NCBI GenBank assembly: GCA_028753945.1
Contig: JAPNXP010000010.1
Location: 4,777,042 to 4,841,041, forward strand
Direction of reading: 5' to 3'
Length of the DNA stretch: 64,000 nt
DNA from: Hexactinellida sp. DTS-2022
Taxonomy: Eukaryota; Porifera; Hexactinellida
A model generated the notes under the pieces. The model was not told the DNA's origin. It worked only from the letters and a program-made list of their open reading frames with translations, and did no database searches. Position numbers and translations under genes: made by a program. The number at the start of each line of letters is the position of its first letter. The stretch's first letter is position 1. Shown piece after piece: positions 45,869 through 55,746 of the stretch.

Positions 45869-46830
45869 CATAGACTCCTTTAATAGAAGGACTAGTATCT
45901 AACAATCTGGGATTGCGGAACTTGGGTCCCAAGTTCAATTTGGGTCCCATCATATCTTGGGTTGTACACATGCTAGAACCTTCATCTTGGTGTCTATCAT
46001 GGGATTTCGAGGGATGAGAAATTAATTAATTGCACTTTTGACCTTTTACCACGTCACCTAAAGGTCATTTTAACACAAATAGTCTTTGTAAATATGTATA
46101 TATTTCTATGTTCAGAGTTGATTGAATAAACTACAAGACCCATGGGGCTGATTTTTGGCATGCAGGGGTATTTTGGGTCTGGCTCGGACAAGTTCGAGTC
46201 TTGAACCAAAATTCACACCTACCATGGAATTATGACGTCATTGTCACCTTTTCCAAAATGTGAAAATCCACCTATTAGCTTATAACTCACGCTCCATGGG
46301 AGATAGAAACGTGAAAATTTAATACAATATGTATATTAATAGCACCTACATATCTTCCACCAAAATCACAAATATGCTTGCTCATTTTCCAATCAAAAGT
46401 ATTTTCTAATTATTACGTCATCATGATAATGCTTTTCACATTTTGGAAAAGGTGACAATGACGTCATAATTCCATGGTAGGTGTGAATTTTGGTTCAAGA
46501 CTCGAACTTGTCCGAGCCAGACCCAAAATACCCCTGCATGCCAAAAATCAGCCCCATGGGTCTTGTAGTTTATTCAATCAACTCTGAACATAGAAATATA
46601 TACATATTTACAAAGACTATTTGTGTTAAAATGACCTTTAGGTGACGTGGTAAAAGGTCAAAAGTGTAATTAATTAATTTCTCATCCCTCGAAATCCCAT
46701 GATAGACACCAAGATGAAGGTTCTAGCATGTGTACAACCCAAGATATGATGGGACCCAAATTGAACTTGGGACCCAAGTTCCGCAATCCCAGATTGTCAG
46801 ATACTAGTCCTTCTATTAAAGGAGTCTATG
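45869..46830. mobile_element. Foldback element in the protease region, ~400-bp arms
   Basis: Arms from 45,869 (catagactcctttaataga) and ending at 46,830 are almost perfect inverted copies over about 400 bp, around a ~160-bp centre (46,270-46,430). Flanks ggtggatg (45,861-45,868) and ggtggacg (46,831-46,838) match at 7 of 8. The arms contain gacccatggggctgattttt and ggcatgcaggggta, also found in the Helitrons. No ORF of its own. Confidence 0.88.
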
Positions 46831-47043
46831 GGTGGACGTCTCCTGTAGCACTCCAAATGGATGCGATATTCTTTGATCGTCTCCGAGATCAACAGTGAGG
46901 GATATGTTACCAACTACATGTATAGGTTCTTTTCCGACTCCGTATATTCTCGTGGGCCTTTTCTGTATTTTAGATTCTAATCCTAGGCTTCGGATTGTTC
47001 CAAGGTCAATAACACTGGGGCCAGCGCCGGAGTCTATTAGCAT
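46831..47043 (-). pseudogene. Aspartic protease N-terminal part (Ty3/gypsy)
   Basis: MLIDSGAGPSVIDLG carries the D-S-G active-site triad of retropepsins, followed by RIYGVGKEPIHVVGNISL. The sequence breaks at the foldback element and resumes beyond it at the LGRDFL motif. Confidence 0.82.
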
Positions 47044-47591
47044 GGTTATGCAGTGTTGTTAATCTTGGCGGTAATGGCGATGGAGGATTCGTTTGGTCTG
47101 CGTGTGACGTGAAGTAACCGTTTCTTCTTCGCTCTGTACCTGTTTGGACAATTTGGTACGATGTGTCCCTTGTTTCCGGAGATTGAACATTTTTTATCGG
47201 GGCAGTACCGCATGATGTGGTTTGCTCCGCATATGTAACACTTAATTTCTTCTCGCTGTGGTTTATTACAGTCCCGCTGTGGTTGATTCCAATCCCGCTG
47301 TGGTTGATTCCAATCCCGCTGTGGTTCATCCCAGTCCCGCTGTGGTCTGTTTCATTGTGGGTGCTTATTCCTCGGTTGATAATTGGTAGAGTAGACAGTA
47401 CTTTCCATGTCGAACGTTTCGCTCCATCCCTCAAAGTTAGTGTTAGGCGAGGAGTCTGTGTGTTCCTTTTCGATAACTGCCACTTTTTCAATTGCCTCAC
47501 ATTTTCTACTGCCGCAGTCGGGGCTATAGCCTTTCTCTTGGAGTTCCTTCTTGATAGCTATCAGCAATTTTCTGCCATCTGGCCCATCCAG
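47044..47591 (-). pseudogene. Nucleocapsid region: seven-residue repeats and zinc knuckles
   Basis: Reading the minus strand near 47,240-47,345 gives about four repeats of PQRDWNQ, then CYICGANHIMRYC, a CCHC-type knuckle. A second knuckle-like motif follows, in which one Cys is replaced by Ser (CSISGNKGHIVPNC). The gag frame continues into this region with shifts. Confidence 0.72.
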
Positions 47592-48041
47592 TTAGGGTTT
47601 AATCCCTACGATCGTTGCTTTGATTTTAGATTCTACGTCCCTGGGTAATTGGGCTGCTATAAGCGGAGCGACAAACTTCATGTCCAAGTTCGCCTCAACT
47701 GCTTTGCGCTTGGTGGAGAAGAAGAAATCTTCGATACGCTCTCCGGGCTGCCAATTGATGCGGCTAAGATGCTGCATGGCTGTATACTGGTATGAGGGTG
47801 GATCGAGTGTCTCTGCAAGTATATCGAGAGCTTCACTGACCGTGGCGACAGATTTGACTAAGTCTTGTACCAGGACTCTATCAGTGTTCCGATTCACATA
47901 AGCGGGAAGCATTTGCAGTACGTGGCGTTCACCATTTTCGGCGTTCCTGAGTTGTTCGGTGCTAGCTTCAAAGATCACCCTCCAGTCCGAGATGCGGTCG
48001 TTATCTTGCAGTTTCGGGGCCAGGAAATTTTGCAATGCCAT
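47592..48041 (-). CDS. Gag capsid-like ORF of the Ty3/gypsy element
   Basis: About 149 codons from the ATG at 48,041 (MALQNFLAPKL). It is mostly helical and hydrophilic, with NWQPGERIEDFF near its end, in the position of the capsid C-terminal domain of retrotransposon Gag. The start lies only ~30 bp inside the LTR. The ORF is shorter than a complete Gag, whose nucleocapsid part is in another frame downstream. Confidence 0.75.
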   Translation of the reverse strand: MALQNFLAPKLQDNDRISDWRVIFEASTEQLRNAENGERHVLQMLPAYVNRNTDRVLVQDLVKSVATVSEALDILAETLDPPSYQYTAMQHLSRINWQPGERIEDFFFSTKRKAVEANLDMKFVAPLIAAQLPRDVESKIKATIVGIKP

Positions 48042-48071
48042 CAAGGAATAGTTATGTAATCGTTATTATTA

Positions 48072-48281
48072 TGTTGTGCCCAAGTTATACGTTGGATAAG
48101 TAAATATATGTACACGAACAATTATGAATAATAACGGTTAGATATAGCAGTACTAGTAAATTAGTTGTAAGTCTATATATAATCTACTAATTAGTTAATA
48201 CGCATAATCTCGTGTGAGCGGGGATTGATTGATAATGAACAGCATAATTATCCATTGCTAATCTCGTTTAGTTACCTAACA
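48072..48281 (-). repeat. 5' LTR (minus-strand sense)
   Basis: Same start and end as the 41,236 copy. Internal tatatataatc near 48,172 could act as a TATA-type signal; this is not certain. Confidence 0.92.
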
Positions 48282-48424
48282 ATAACAATAGAGGGCATAG
48301 TTTATCCTAAAATGAAAATTAGAAACTGGCCTTCTCGTTTCGTGGCCTTCTCGGCAGGACTTTGAATATATCATATCAGATATATATCTGATATGATATA
48401 TAATATATATGTTGCAGTGTAAAC
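48282..48424. other. No gene; perfect 34-bp palindrome at 48,367-48,400
   Basis: tatatcatatcagatat and its complement form an uninterrupted 34-bp palindrome with no loop, directly followed by an at-rich run. It lies 25 bp from the next hAT MITE. Confidence 0.75.
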
Positions 48425-48609
48425 CAGGGAATTATCCAGGAGCGCGAGACGCTCCTCTAGGCGTATGATTTGGGTAAATTCAGTGTTTAGGAGCGCGAAA
48501 ATTTTACATCTTCTCCTATACCATAACACTAAATTAGTGAATTAGGAGCATGAAAATTTGCTTGGATACTGAAAAGGAGCGTATCCTCAAATTGCTGTAT
48601 AAGACCCTG
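48425..48609. mobile_element. hAT-type MITE (8-bp TSD gtgtaaac)
   Basis: Ends cagggaattatcc and gtataagaccctg (inverted at the tips), with perfect duplications gtgtaaac at 48,417-48,424 and 48,610-48,617. Internal taggagcg and aggagcgc repeats. Confidence 0.85.
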
Positions 48610-48689
48610 GTGTAAACGCGTACCCGGTGTGAACGCGTTCACACTGCTCATTTTGGTGTGAACGCGTTCACACCGGTGTAAACGCGTAC
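48610..48689. repeat. Palindromic mini-repeats gtgtgaacgcgttcacac
   Basis: Two copies of the palindrome (near 48,629 and 48,655) lie between two copies of gtgtaaacgcgtacc, with a ten-base spacer tgctcatttt. The motif aacgcgt occurs throughout. Confidence 0.85.
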
Positions 48690-48796
48690 CTATTGCAGTG
48701 CTGCCAACCCTCCCGCTTTCAGGGGGAGGGTCCCGCTTTTTGATGTTTCCTCCCGCTCTCCCGCCTCCCCTCTCAAACCTCCCGCTTTTTGGATGA

Positions 48797-50078
48797 CGAG
48801 CCCTTCGGTCTCGGTCGCTTCGCGACGGATCACTCTCTCACAAAGGTCGCTTCGCGACCTTTGTTCGTTCGTGTTAGGCACTACGCAATGCAATTAACGG
48901 CCGATTCGCGGCCTTTCCCTCCTCTAAAAGACAGTAATATTAATAATAAATAAGTTAACCTGTGGCTAGTATATTACACACACTACTTAACGCGCGCTTA
49001 AATTCATTCTGGGTTGTGATTCGTTAATGTAATCTGTTTGGGAAATGATGTGTTATGTATGTTATTCTCATTACTTATTAGTTATTAATTATTAGTTAAT
49101 AATATTATATGATATTGGCTCAATAATTCTTAATTAAGCTAGCTCATTTCAGCTCCATTAAAAGATTAGCTTGTTAGCTCAAATAAATTGAAACCCGTGG
49201 CTGATAAATTATACCCAATTATTTATTTCAGTATATTGTATTGCAAAGTAATCTCTGCATAATAATGGTTTAAAGATGAGAATAAGACCGCTTCGCGGTC
49301 TTATTCTCACCATTAAACCATTATTATGCAGAGGTTAAATCCAGGGTTGTAAAATAGTTGATTTAATTGATAGTAATAATAAACATATCAATCTCATAAT
49401 TAGACAGATCCTAAATCCTTGATGAATCAACTACTTAATTAATTTCAGTAATTTCAGTATAGGTTAGAATTTACGTAATCCCATTAATTGTCTTATTAAT
49501 AGGAAGCCAATATAGGTGTAATAAATAAACAATGCATCAGAGAAGTTAAGTAGTCGAGTGCATTCTTGCTAACCAAACAAATCAGATCACCCACATAGTG
49601 CTAAGAATAATATGCTATATTTGAACTAATAACTTTCGTTAATCACTCTTACTTGAATTGTTTGCAATAGAACACAATCGAAAATCGATTTTGCACTTTG
49701 CTATACCTGTGTTGGTACGATACACTATTTATGGTTGATTAGTGCAGGGACTAATTAATTAACTCTGTCACAGTCAGAAGTAAAATGGGAATTCGTGAAC
49801 TGCTATCAGGTGTAGAAATTTAGTGTACGTCTAATGATTTGAATTTTCTACAGATCGGAGCAAAATTGGGAAGCTAGTACAAAATATCTGTTTTTCGAAA
49901 CTGTGACGTCATAATCCCGTTATTTTGTTTCAAAAACCAATAGATCGTTGTCGCAGTACAAAGTTACCCATGAATACAGTTTTTCAGCTTTCTGGGACTT
50001 GTAGTCTTTCCAATTAATTCTGGACAAACATCCACACACACACACAAACAACAATTTCGCTTTTAATATATAGATAGA
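48797..50078 (-). mobile_element. Helitron-like element with proven empty site
   Basis: On the minus strand: 5' tctatctatatattaaaagcg, a (tg)n/(tttg) tract, then gtccagaattaattggaaag; a long AT-rich middle; 3' gcgaagc hairpins and gaagggctcg. Joining the flanks gives ggatga|ttgtatatg, identical to the complement of 2,980-2,995. The insertion therefore lies between A and T with no target duplication, as Helitrons do. The 3' end is CTCG rather than CTRR. No Rep/helicase. Confidence 0.88.
49278..49308. repeat. 31-nt hairpin gagaataagaccgc-ttc
   Basis: Perfect 14-bp stem with a three-base loop (ttc/gaa); the complement strand contains gcgaagc. Same hairpin at 54,291-54,321. Confidence 0.9.
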
Positions 50079-50531
50079 TTGTATATGTAAATATTAGAAT
50101 CTGAATTTTATAATTACAAGCAATATATTTAGAAGTCTTCACTTAAATAATTTACAATAACCCCAGAAACAAATTTGTCTATTTTAAAATACCATAATTC
50201 TGTATATTATCTTGTATTTCCAATTTTCCATTCTGACACATCATTTAGGAAATTTTTACAACACATCATTTAGGAAATTTTTATTTATTTAAATATTTTA
50301 TAATAATAAAAAATGCTCACTGCTACCTTATATTTCAATATGAGAGGGTATAAACTAATTGATAGGTAGAGAAATGTTTTTATAATGCATTTTATTCAGG
50401 TATTCTTGCTAATTTAACTAAAATACTGACCTCCCGCTTTTTCTCCCGCTTTTAAAGTATCAACCTCCCGCTTTTAGATGAAACTCCCGCCACAGGTCCC
50501 ACTTTTGGGATATTTTAGGTTGGCAGCACTG

Positions 50532-50936
50532 CTATTGATTTATATAACTTGTGGGTTAATTATATTTGGTGTAATTCTTTCGTCATTAGCAATTAGTCGA
50601 AACGAATTACAGCTGCGTCGTACGATTCGGAAAGTCTCTGGCCAAACAGGTAAAGTGGTCCGAACAAAACTGAACCTTTCTATATATTTAGTTACACCAA
50701 TGTAAACTGTCTGTCAATGGCCCGACCAGTCGGACCGCGTGCTACGCCTATGAATTGAAACTTTAATCAATACTTGTAATTAAAAAATCTAGATAAATGG
50801 ATATTGTCATCTTGAATTTATTTCATCTTTTTTGTACTGTATATGTTGTTGACAGTTATGTTAAAGTCACGTAGCTTTCATCTGGTGTATTAATATAAAT
50901 GCAAGTTAACATAATTCTAACAAGTTCCTTACGTTT
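50532..50936. other. No confirmed gene; short hydrophobic ORF
   Basis: Plus strand 50,532-50,702 stays open with a possible membrane segment (LIYITCGLIIFGVILSSLAI) followed by basic residues and a gtaaag donor-like site at about 50,650. It has no known motif and begins in transposon sequence, so I do not call it. Confidence 0.3.
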
Positions 50937-51474
50937 TGAGAATTTTATTGTGGGACTCAACTAAACCATTACTTTGAGGATGATAGGCCGCTGTGGAACG
51001 ATTGTATACCTCCAAACGCTTGTGAAAGGCGCTAAACTCCTAAAAGAGGGTTTTATACAATTGCTTTATTACTCATTGTGATTTAAGACAATTAAACAAA
51101 TATTCACGAATATAATCAACAATTACGTATTTTAAAAAACTACTACGTATAATGTATTTATACAATTTAAATCACCTGACTTCTGAATTCCGGGCCTTGA
51201 TCATGCTGTATAATTTTAGGCACTCTCCCAATATTAAATAATGTCTTCCAACTGACGTATAACTTCTTTTGAAGTTTTTGTTTGGAGTGGGCGAGCTGCA
51301 GGAAATGTCGTTAAGTAGCAGGTTGCAACTAGAACGTGTTTATAGCCAAGGCTATTTACTGGCAGGTCACAAATTAAGTCGATGCCAATATGTGCCCACG
51401 GGCGATCTGGAGGAGGTATGGGGCGAAGCTTTTTCTGGGGATGCGAAGGGAGAGTAGCTGTCATCTGGCAGACA

Positions 51475-51601
51475 CAGAGGCGGCGCCAGGATTTCAGATA
51501 GGGGAGCTCTCGGGGGAGCCAGGGGGGATTTCAGGGGGGCCACACTGTACAACAATGTTATTCTAGGGGGGGTCATGGCCCCACCCCTGGCGCCGCCACT
51601 G
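51475..51601. mobile_element. hAT-type MITE (8-bp TSD ggcagaca)
   Basis: Ends cagaggcggcgccagg and ggcgccgccactg; perfect duplications ggcagaca at 51,467-51,474 and 51,602-51,609. 127 bp, G/C-run rich; inserted in integrase sequence. Confidence 0.9.
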
Positions 51602-52269
51602 GGCAGACATGACATGATTTAATCTAGAAATAGATGTGTTAAAATAAATAAATGTTTATGATTTGATCAGCACTATTTTGAGATATATTCAGGTCACTAA
51701 AGTATTGTTTATATATATCAAAATTGTTGGAATCTATACAGTCAGGTTCTTATATTATGAACATTCAAGGGACCAAAAATTGTGTTAATAATAAACACAT
51801 CTTCATATTAAGGAGACGAAATATTGTTCACAATAAGCAGACCGACTTATTTACTCAATTATGTGTATCTGAGTGCACCAGAATATGCATGCGTTAATTA
51901 AAGCCGAAAAGTGGTTATGATTAGAATGTACACAAATCGGAACCAACTTAGAATTACATAATCTTTTATGTCTTTGTTGAGTCCAAACCAGTAATAATTT
52001 TACTTTATTGCAATAATTGTCGTATTTATACCGGGATGACCTGCGGAGTCGTGAAAACGGCGTATCACTTGTGGTGCCTCATTGGCATGTACTACTTCAA
52101 ATAGTTTATCTTCTATCATCTAGTAATGTACATATATGGTAAAATAATAAAATATATTTATAATTGCATTGAGTAAGTAGTCTATTGGAAGGAATAAAAT
52201 CTCATACATTTTGATAAACAATACTTTTAAGAAAAAACAGTCCTTCATTATTTTGAGATTATATATATA

Positions 52270-52610
52270 CAGGTAAACCTCCCAAAGCGGCACCTCCGAG
52301 TAGCGGCAACCTCCGAGAAGCGGCACAAAATCATTCTCCCGATCGGTGAAACTTTGGGCGGTTTACCTGTACGAGCAACCTCCGAGTAGCGGCAACCTCC
52401 GAGAAGCGGCACAAAATCATTCTCCCGATCGGTGAAACTTTGGGCGGTTTACCTGTACGAGCAACCTCCGAGAAGCGGCACAAAATCATTCTCCCGATCG
52501 GTGAAACTTTGGGCGGTTTACCTGTACGAGCAACCTCCGAGTAGCGGCAACCTCCGAGAAGCGGCACAAAATCATTCTCCCGATGGGTGCCGCTTTGGGA
52601 GGTTTACCTG
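52270..52610. mobile_element. hAT-type MITE containing tandem repeats
   Basis: Ends caggtaaacctcccaaagcg and cgctttgggaggtttacctg; flanks tatatata and tatatatc. Inside are four copies of cacaaaatcattctcccgat with cgagcaacctccgag-agcggc linkers. The repeat unit itself contains the tip ggtttacctgta, so the array seems built from terminal sequence. Confidence 0.85.
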
Positions 52611-53010
52611 TATATATCAAATGATAATTGTTAAAAAATATTAACTGTATACTTCAAGATACTATGAAGAAGTAAATAAATATTTAGTTGAAAAGTTATT
52701 AAAACTTCCTACAAGGAACGGCGTGATTTTAGGTACGATTATACAAAAAATTGGGTATGGGAATACCCATACCCACGGCAACCCTACAAGTTATAACAAA
52801 TTACACCGAATAAAATTCAGTATGTAATCTAAAGAACCATACCTTGAACAGTTTGCCTTCACACACTTGATACTGGTTTGCTAAGCGTCTAAAGTTACTT
52901 TTAGCGTGGCATTGTTTTTTTACCATTAGCGTCTTGTAAAATGTGCAACGGATATTCTTGAAATGTTAAGAATCGTAAAATCCAACCATACTCTTCAGTG
53001 TTCATCTCTT

Positions 53011-53518
53011 CCTCTCTCACAGGTCCAGTATGTAATGGATGGAATAAATATTCAATTGACGTTTATAATGAAAATCCAAATAGTTGATAAATATGAGAAT
53101 TAACGCAGAATATCATATTAAGCGATATACTGTAACTTTACAACTTGACGCATTAAACTACGTATCAAAACGTTGGTGAACAAAATTAAACTTGTTGTTT
53201 TGACAAGTATTGTGAGCATGATTTGTCTAACTTTGTATGGTTTTAACAACCTATAATATTAGCAAGGTTGAATCATAATCGTATATGAATCATCATACAG
53301 TGAATCATAATCGTACGAAACAGTACTAATAAGGCGTTGGCCTTGGGCCAATCAATTAAGTTTTCGCAAAGTATCGAATTTTGGACTAAACTTAATTTTA
53401 ACCTAATTAACCGAAAATATTTTGCTAGCTTCTATTGACAATTTGACACAATTATTTCCTGGAAAATGACTCAATTCTGCGGAGTCGACTGTATATCCAG
53501 TTCCCATCATTGTTATCA
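53011..53518. other. No gene seen
   Basis: AT-rich sequence between the gypsy relic and the next Helitron; the repeated phrase gaatcataatcgtatgaa/cgta occurs near 53,270-53,310. Nothing else can be supported. Confidence 0.4.
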
Positions 53519-54791
53519 TCTATACTATATTATAAGCCATAGCCGTAGACAAGGGGGGGCTTGGGGGGGCTTAAGCCCCCCAAAAATTCCTATTAATTCA
53601 AATTGATCATACTAATTTATAGTTTGGTCATAATTTAAAGTAATCCCACACCTCAGCCCCCCCAAACTAAAAATGTTGTCTACGCCCCTGTAAGCGGAAT
53701 TATTGTCTGTTTGGATGTTTGTCCGTAATTAATTGAAAATACCATACTAACTAGAAAGCTGAGATTTGGTATATAGGACTGGAGTAGTTTGTCATAGCGG
53801 CATGGGTCTATTGGTTTTCTAAGCGAAATATTGTGAGTATGACATCACACGGTAACCTTTCCTTAATAACTTTTGCAAATTTGACTCGATTAGTATAAAT
53901 TTTATATAAAAATGGACAACACATAATGGAACACCTTTGTGAAAATATCAAACATTACGCACTTAACGAAAGTAATTAGTTAAACTGTGTCCTATTATTT
54001 TAACACTATGTGGGTGATCTAATTTGTTTGGTTAACAAGAATGCACTAGAGTAGTTGACTTCTCTGATGCTTTGTTTATTTATTACACTTATTGGCTTCC
54101 TATTAATAAGAATATGAATGGAATTTCGTAACTTTTAACCTGTATACTAAAATTAAGAAATAAAGTAATTTATTCATCTATGATTTAGGTCCTGTCTAAT
54201 GATAAGATGTATTATGTTCATTATTGCTATCAATTAGATTAAATAGTTTGCAAGCCTGGATTTTCCACTGCATAATATTGATTTAATGGTGAGAATAAGA
54301 CCGCTTCGCGGTCTTATTCTCACCTTTAAACTATTATTAAACAGAGATTAAATCCAGAATTAATAAATTACTTTGCAATACAATTTACTGAAATAATTAA
54401 TTGCGTATAATTTACCAACCAAAAACATGTTTCAATTTATTTGAGCTAACAAGCTAACCTTTTAATATAGCTGAACAAGTTACCCATAAGAATTATTAAG
54501 CTATTAATTAACTAATAATTAATAACTATTGAGTAATGAGAATAACTTACATAACATAATTCCCCAAACAGATTACAGTACTAATCACAACCCAAAATGA
54601 ATTTAGGCGCGTTTCACTAGCCACATATGAACTCATTATTAATGTTATTGCTTTGTGGGGAGGGAAAGGCCGCGGCCCGCGAAGCGGCCGTTAATTGTAA
54701 CGCGTAGTTCCTAACACGAACGAACAAAAGTCGCGAAGCGACTTTTGTGAGAGAGTGATCCGTCGCGAAGCGATCGAGACCGAAGGGCTCG
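53519..54791 (+). mobile_element. Helitron-like element (full length, MITE inside)
   Basis: 5' tctatactatattataagcg after an A; then tttgtccgtaattaattg; the 31-nt hairpin at 54,291-54,321; 3' ggccgcgaagcggccg, cgcgaagcgactttt hairpins and cgaagggctcg before a T. It lacks coding sequence. The 53,538-53,690 MITE interrupts its first 20 bp. The stretch 54,792-55,166 holds no gene. Confidence 0.85.
53538..53690. mobile_element. hAT-like MITE with 5-bp duplication taagc
   Basis: Ends catagccgtagacaa and ttgtctacgcccctg are imperfect inverted repeats; flanks taagc (53,533-53,537; 53,691-53,695). A run gggggggcttgggggggctt marks the left side. A 5-bp duplication is short for hAT, so the class is tentative. 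Confidence 0.7.
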
Positions 54792-55166
54792 TAATAATTA
54801 ATATTACATTCTAATATCCTATAAATTGTTTACATGTTAATACGTATAACTATAAATTCCCCAGTAGTCTAATTTTAAACGTAGTCTTTTGTATTACACA
54901 TTTCTACAGTGGAGTGTTATCATTGACTTCATTAGAAACCTCAGTCGTAGTTGGTTTCAATATTAAATTTACGAATAATGGATTCTAGTTTGAATACCTA
55001 CTAGAACAATTATTTCTGCAAACATAGCACGTATACACACTCAGTATGATGCTTGCTTTGACCTAATAATATTTTAATATGTTTGAAATGATATTTTGCA
55101 TGAGGTTGATAATTATCTAACTAACCATTGGGAAATATAATATGCACTATTTGGCATTGTAATTAA

Positions 55167-55735
55167 TCTATATATAAAAAGAGGAATTGTTGTGTGTGTG
55201 TTTGTTTGTTTGTTTGTTTGTTTGTCCAGAATTAATTGGAAAGACTACGAGTCCCAGAAAGCTGAAAATTTGTATACAGGGGTAATTTTATACTGCGACA
55301 ACGATCTATTGGTTTTTGAAGAGAAATATTTACATTTGAAGGTGACAAAATATGTTAGCCAATTAAATTCGAGGGTTTGTTAGTATGGATTAGCAGATTT
55401 CATCAATTAGTATAAATAGATTATGCATAATAGAAATATTTTATGAGGCTGCAATCTGATTGATTGAAAATAAATTCGTTTAACCAATCAATCATTTGTC
55501 TATTCTATTGCCTGTTTTTCTTTTAGTATCATTTTGATTTGAGCTTTCTTATCGTGCAACTGAAATTTATTGAGCTATTAAAACTCATTATTAATGTGAT
55601 TGCTTTTGGGGAGGGAAAGGCCGCGAAGCGGCCGTTAATTGTATTGCGTAGTGCCTAACACGAACGAACAAAAGTCGCGAAGCGACTTTTGTGAGAGAGT
55701 AATCCGTCGCGAAGCGACCGAGACCGAAGGGCTCG
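55167..55735 (+). mobile_element. Short Helitron-like element, first of a tandem pair
   Basis: It begins tctatatataaaaagagg after A and ends gaagggctcg before T. Includes (tttg)n, gaattaattggaaagac, and three gcgaagc hairpins in the last 120 bp. 569 bp, non-coding. Confidence 0.88.
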
Positions 55736-55746
55736 TTATACATATA

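Larger units (their letters stand above)
41236..48281 (-). mobile_element. Ty3/gypsy-type LTR retrotransposon, decayed, with three nested insertions
   Basis: 210-bp LTRs (tgttgtgccc...taaca) at both ends differ at about ten positions by eye (~95% identical). Domain order on the minus strand is gag, zinc knuckle, protease, reverse transcriptase, RNase H, integrase: the Ty3/gypsy order. Three DNA elements interrupt it, at 45,869-46,830, 44,370-45,063 and 42,845-43,475. Frames are broken in reverse transcriptase, RNase H and integrase. Flanking 5-mers (ggtac; ataac) do not match. The minus-strand leader between LTR and gag is only ~30 bp, without an evident tRNA primer site. Confidence 0.92.
48696..50531. 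mobile_element. hAT-type MITE, cagtgctgccaacc family, split by a Helitron
   Basis: Ends cagtgctgccaacc and ggttggcagcactg as in the 2,535-3,089 element, in opposite orientation. Flanks acctattg and ctattgat share ctattg only, so the TSD is imperfect. Removing the Helitron at 48,797-50,078 restores the 2.5-3.1 kb sequence order. Confidence 0.85.
50937..53010 (-). pseudogene. Second Ty3/gypsy relic, integrase pieces
   Basis: Ordered minus-strand fragments of another gypsy lineage: ANQYQVCEGKLFKV near 52,850-52,930 (linker before integrase); RRFHDSAGHPGINTT and YYWFGLNKDIKDYV near 51,960-52,070 (zinc-binding region); CHVCQMTATLPSHP and GIDLICDLPVNSLG (first Asp) at 51,240-51,480. IIQHDQGPEFRSQ (second Asp) lies near 51,180-51,225 and AYHPQSNGLVES (Glu) near 50,950-50,990. 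Stops, shifts and two hAT MITEs break it. No LTRs were recognised. Gaps of 300-340 bp between pieces (51,610-51,950; 52,611-52,850) hold nothing I can name. Confidence 0.78.

Noticed and set aside
50478..50705. Possible membrane protein exon with donor site
   Set aside because: The ORF begins inside a MITE terminus, has no family motif and no acceptor can be defined.
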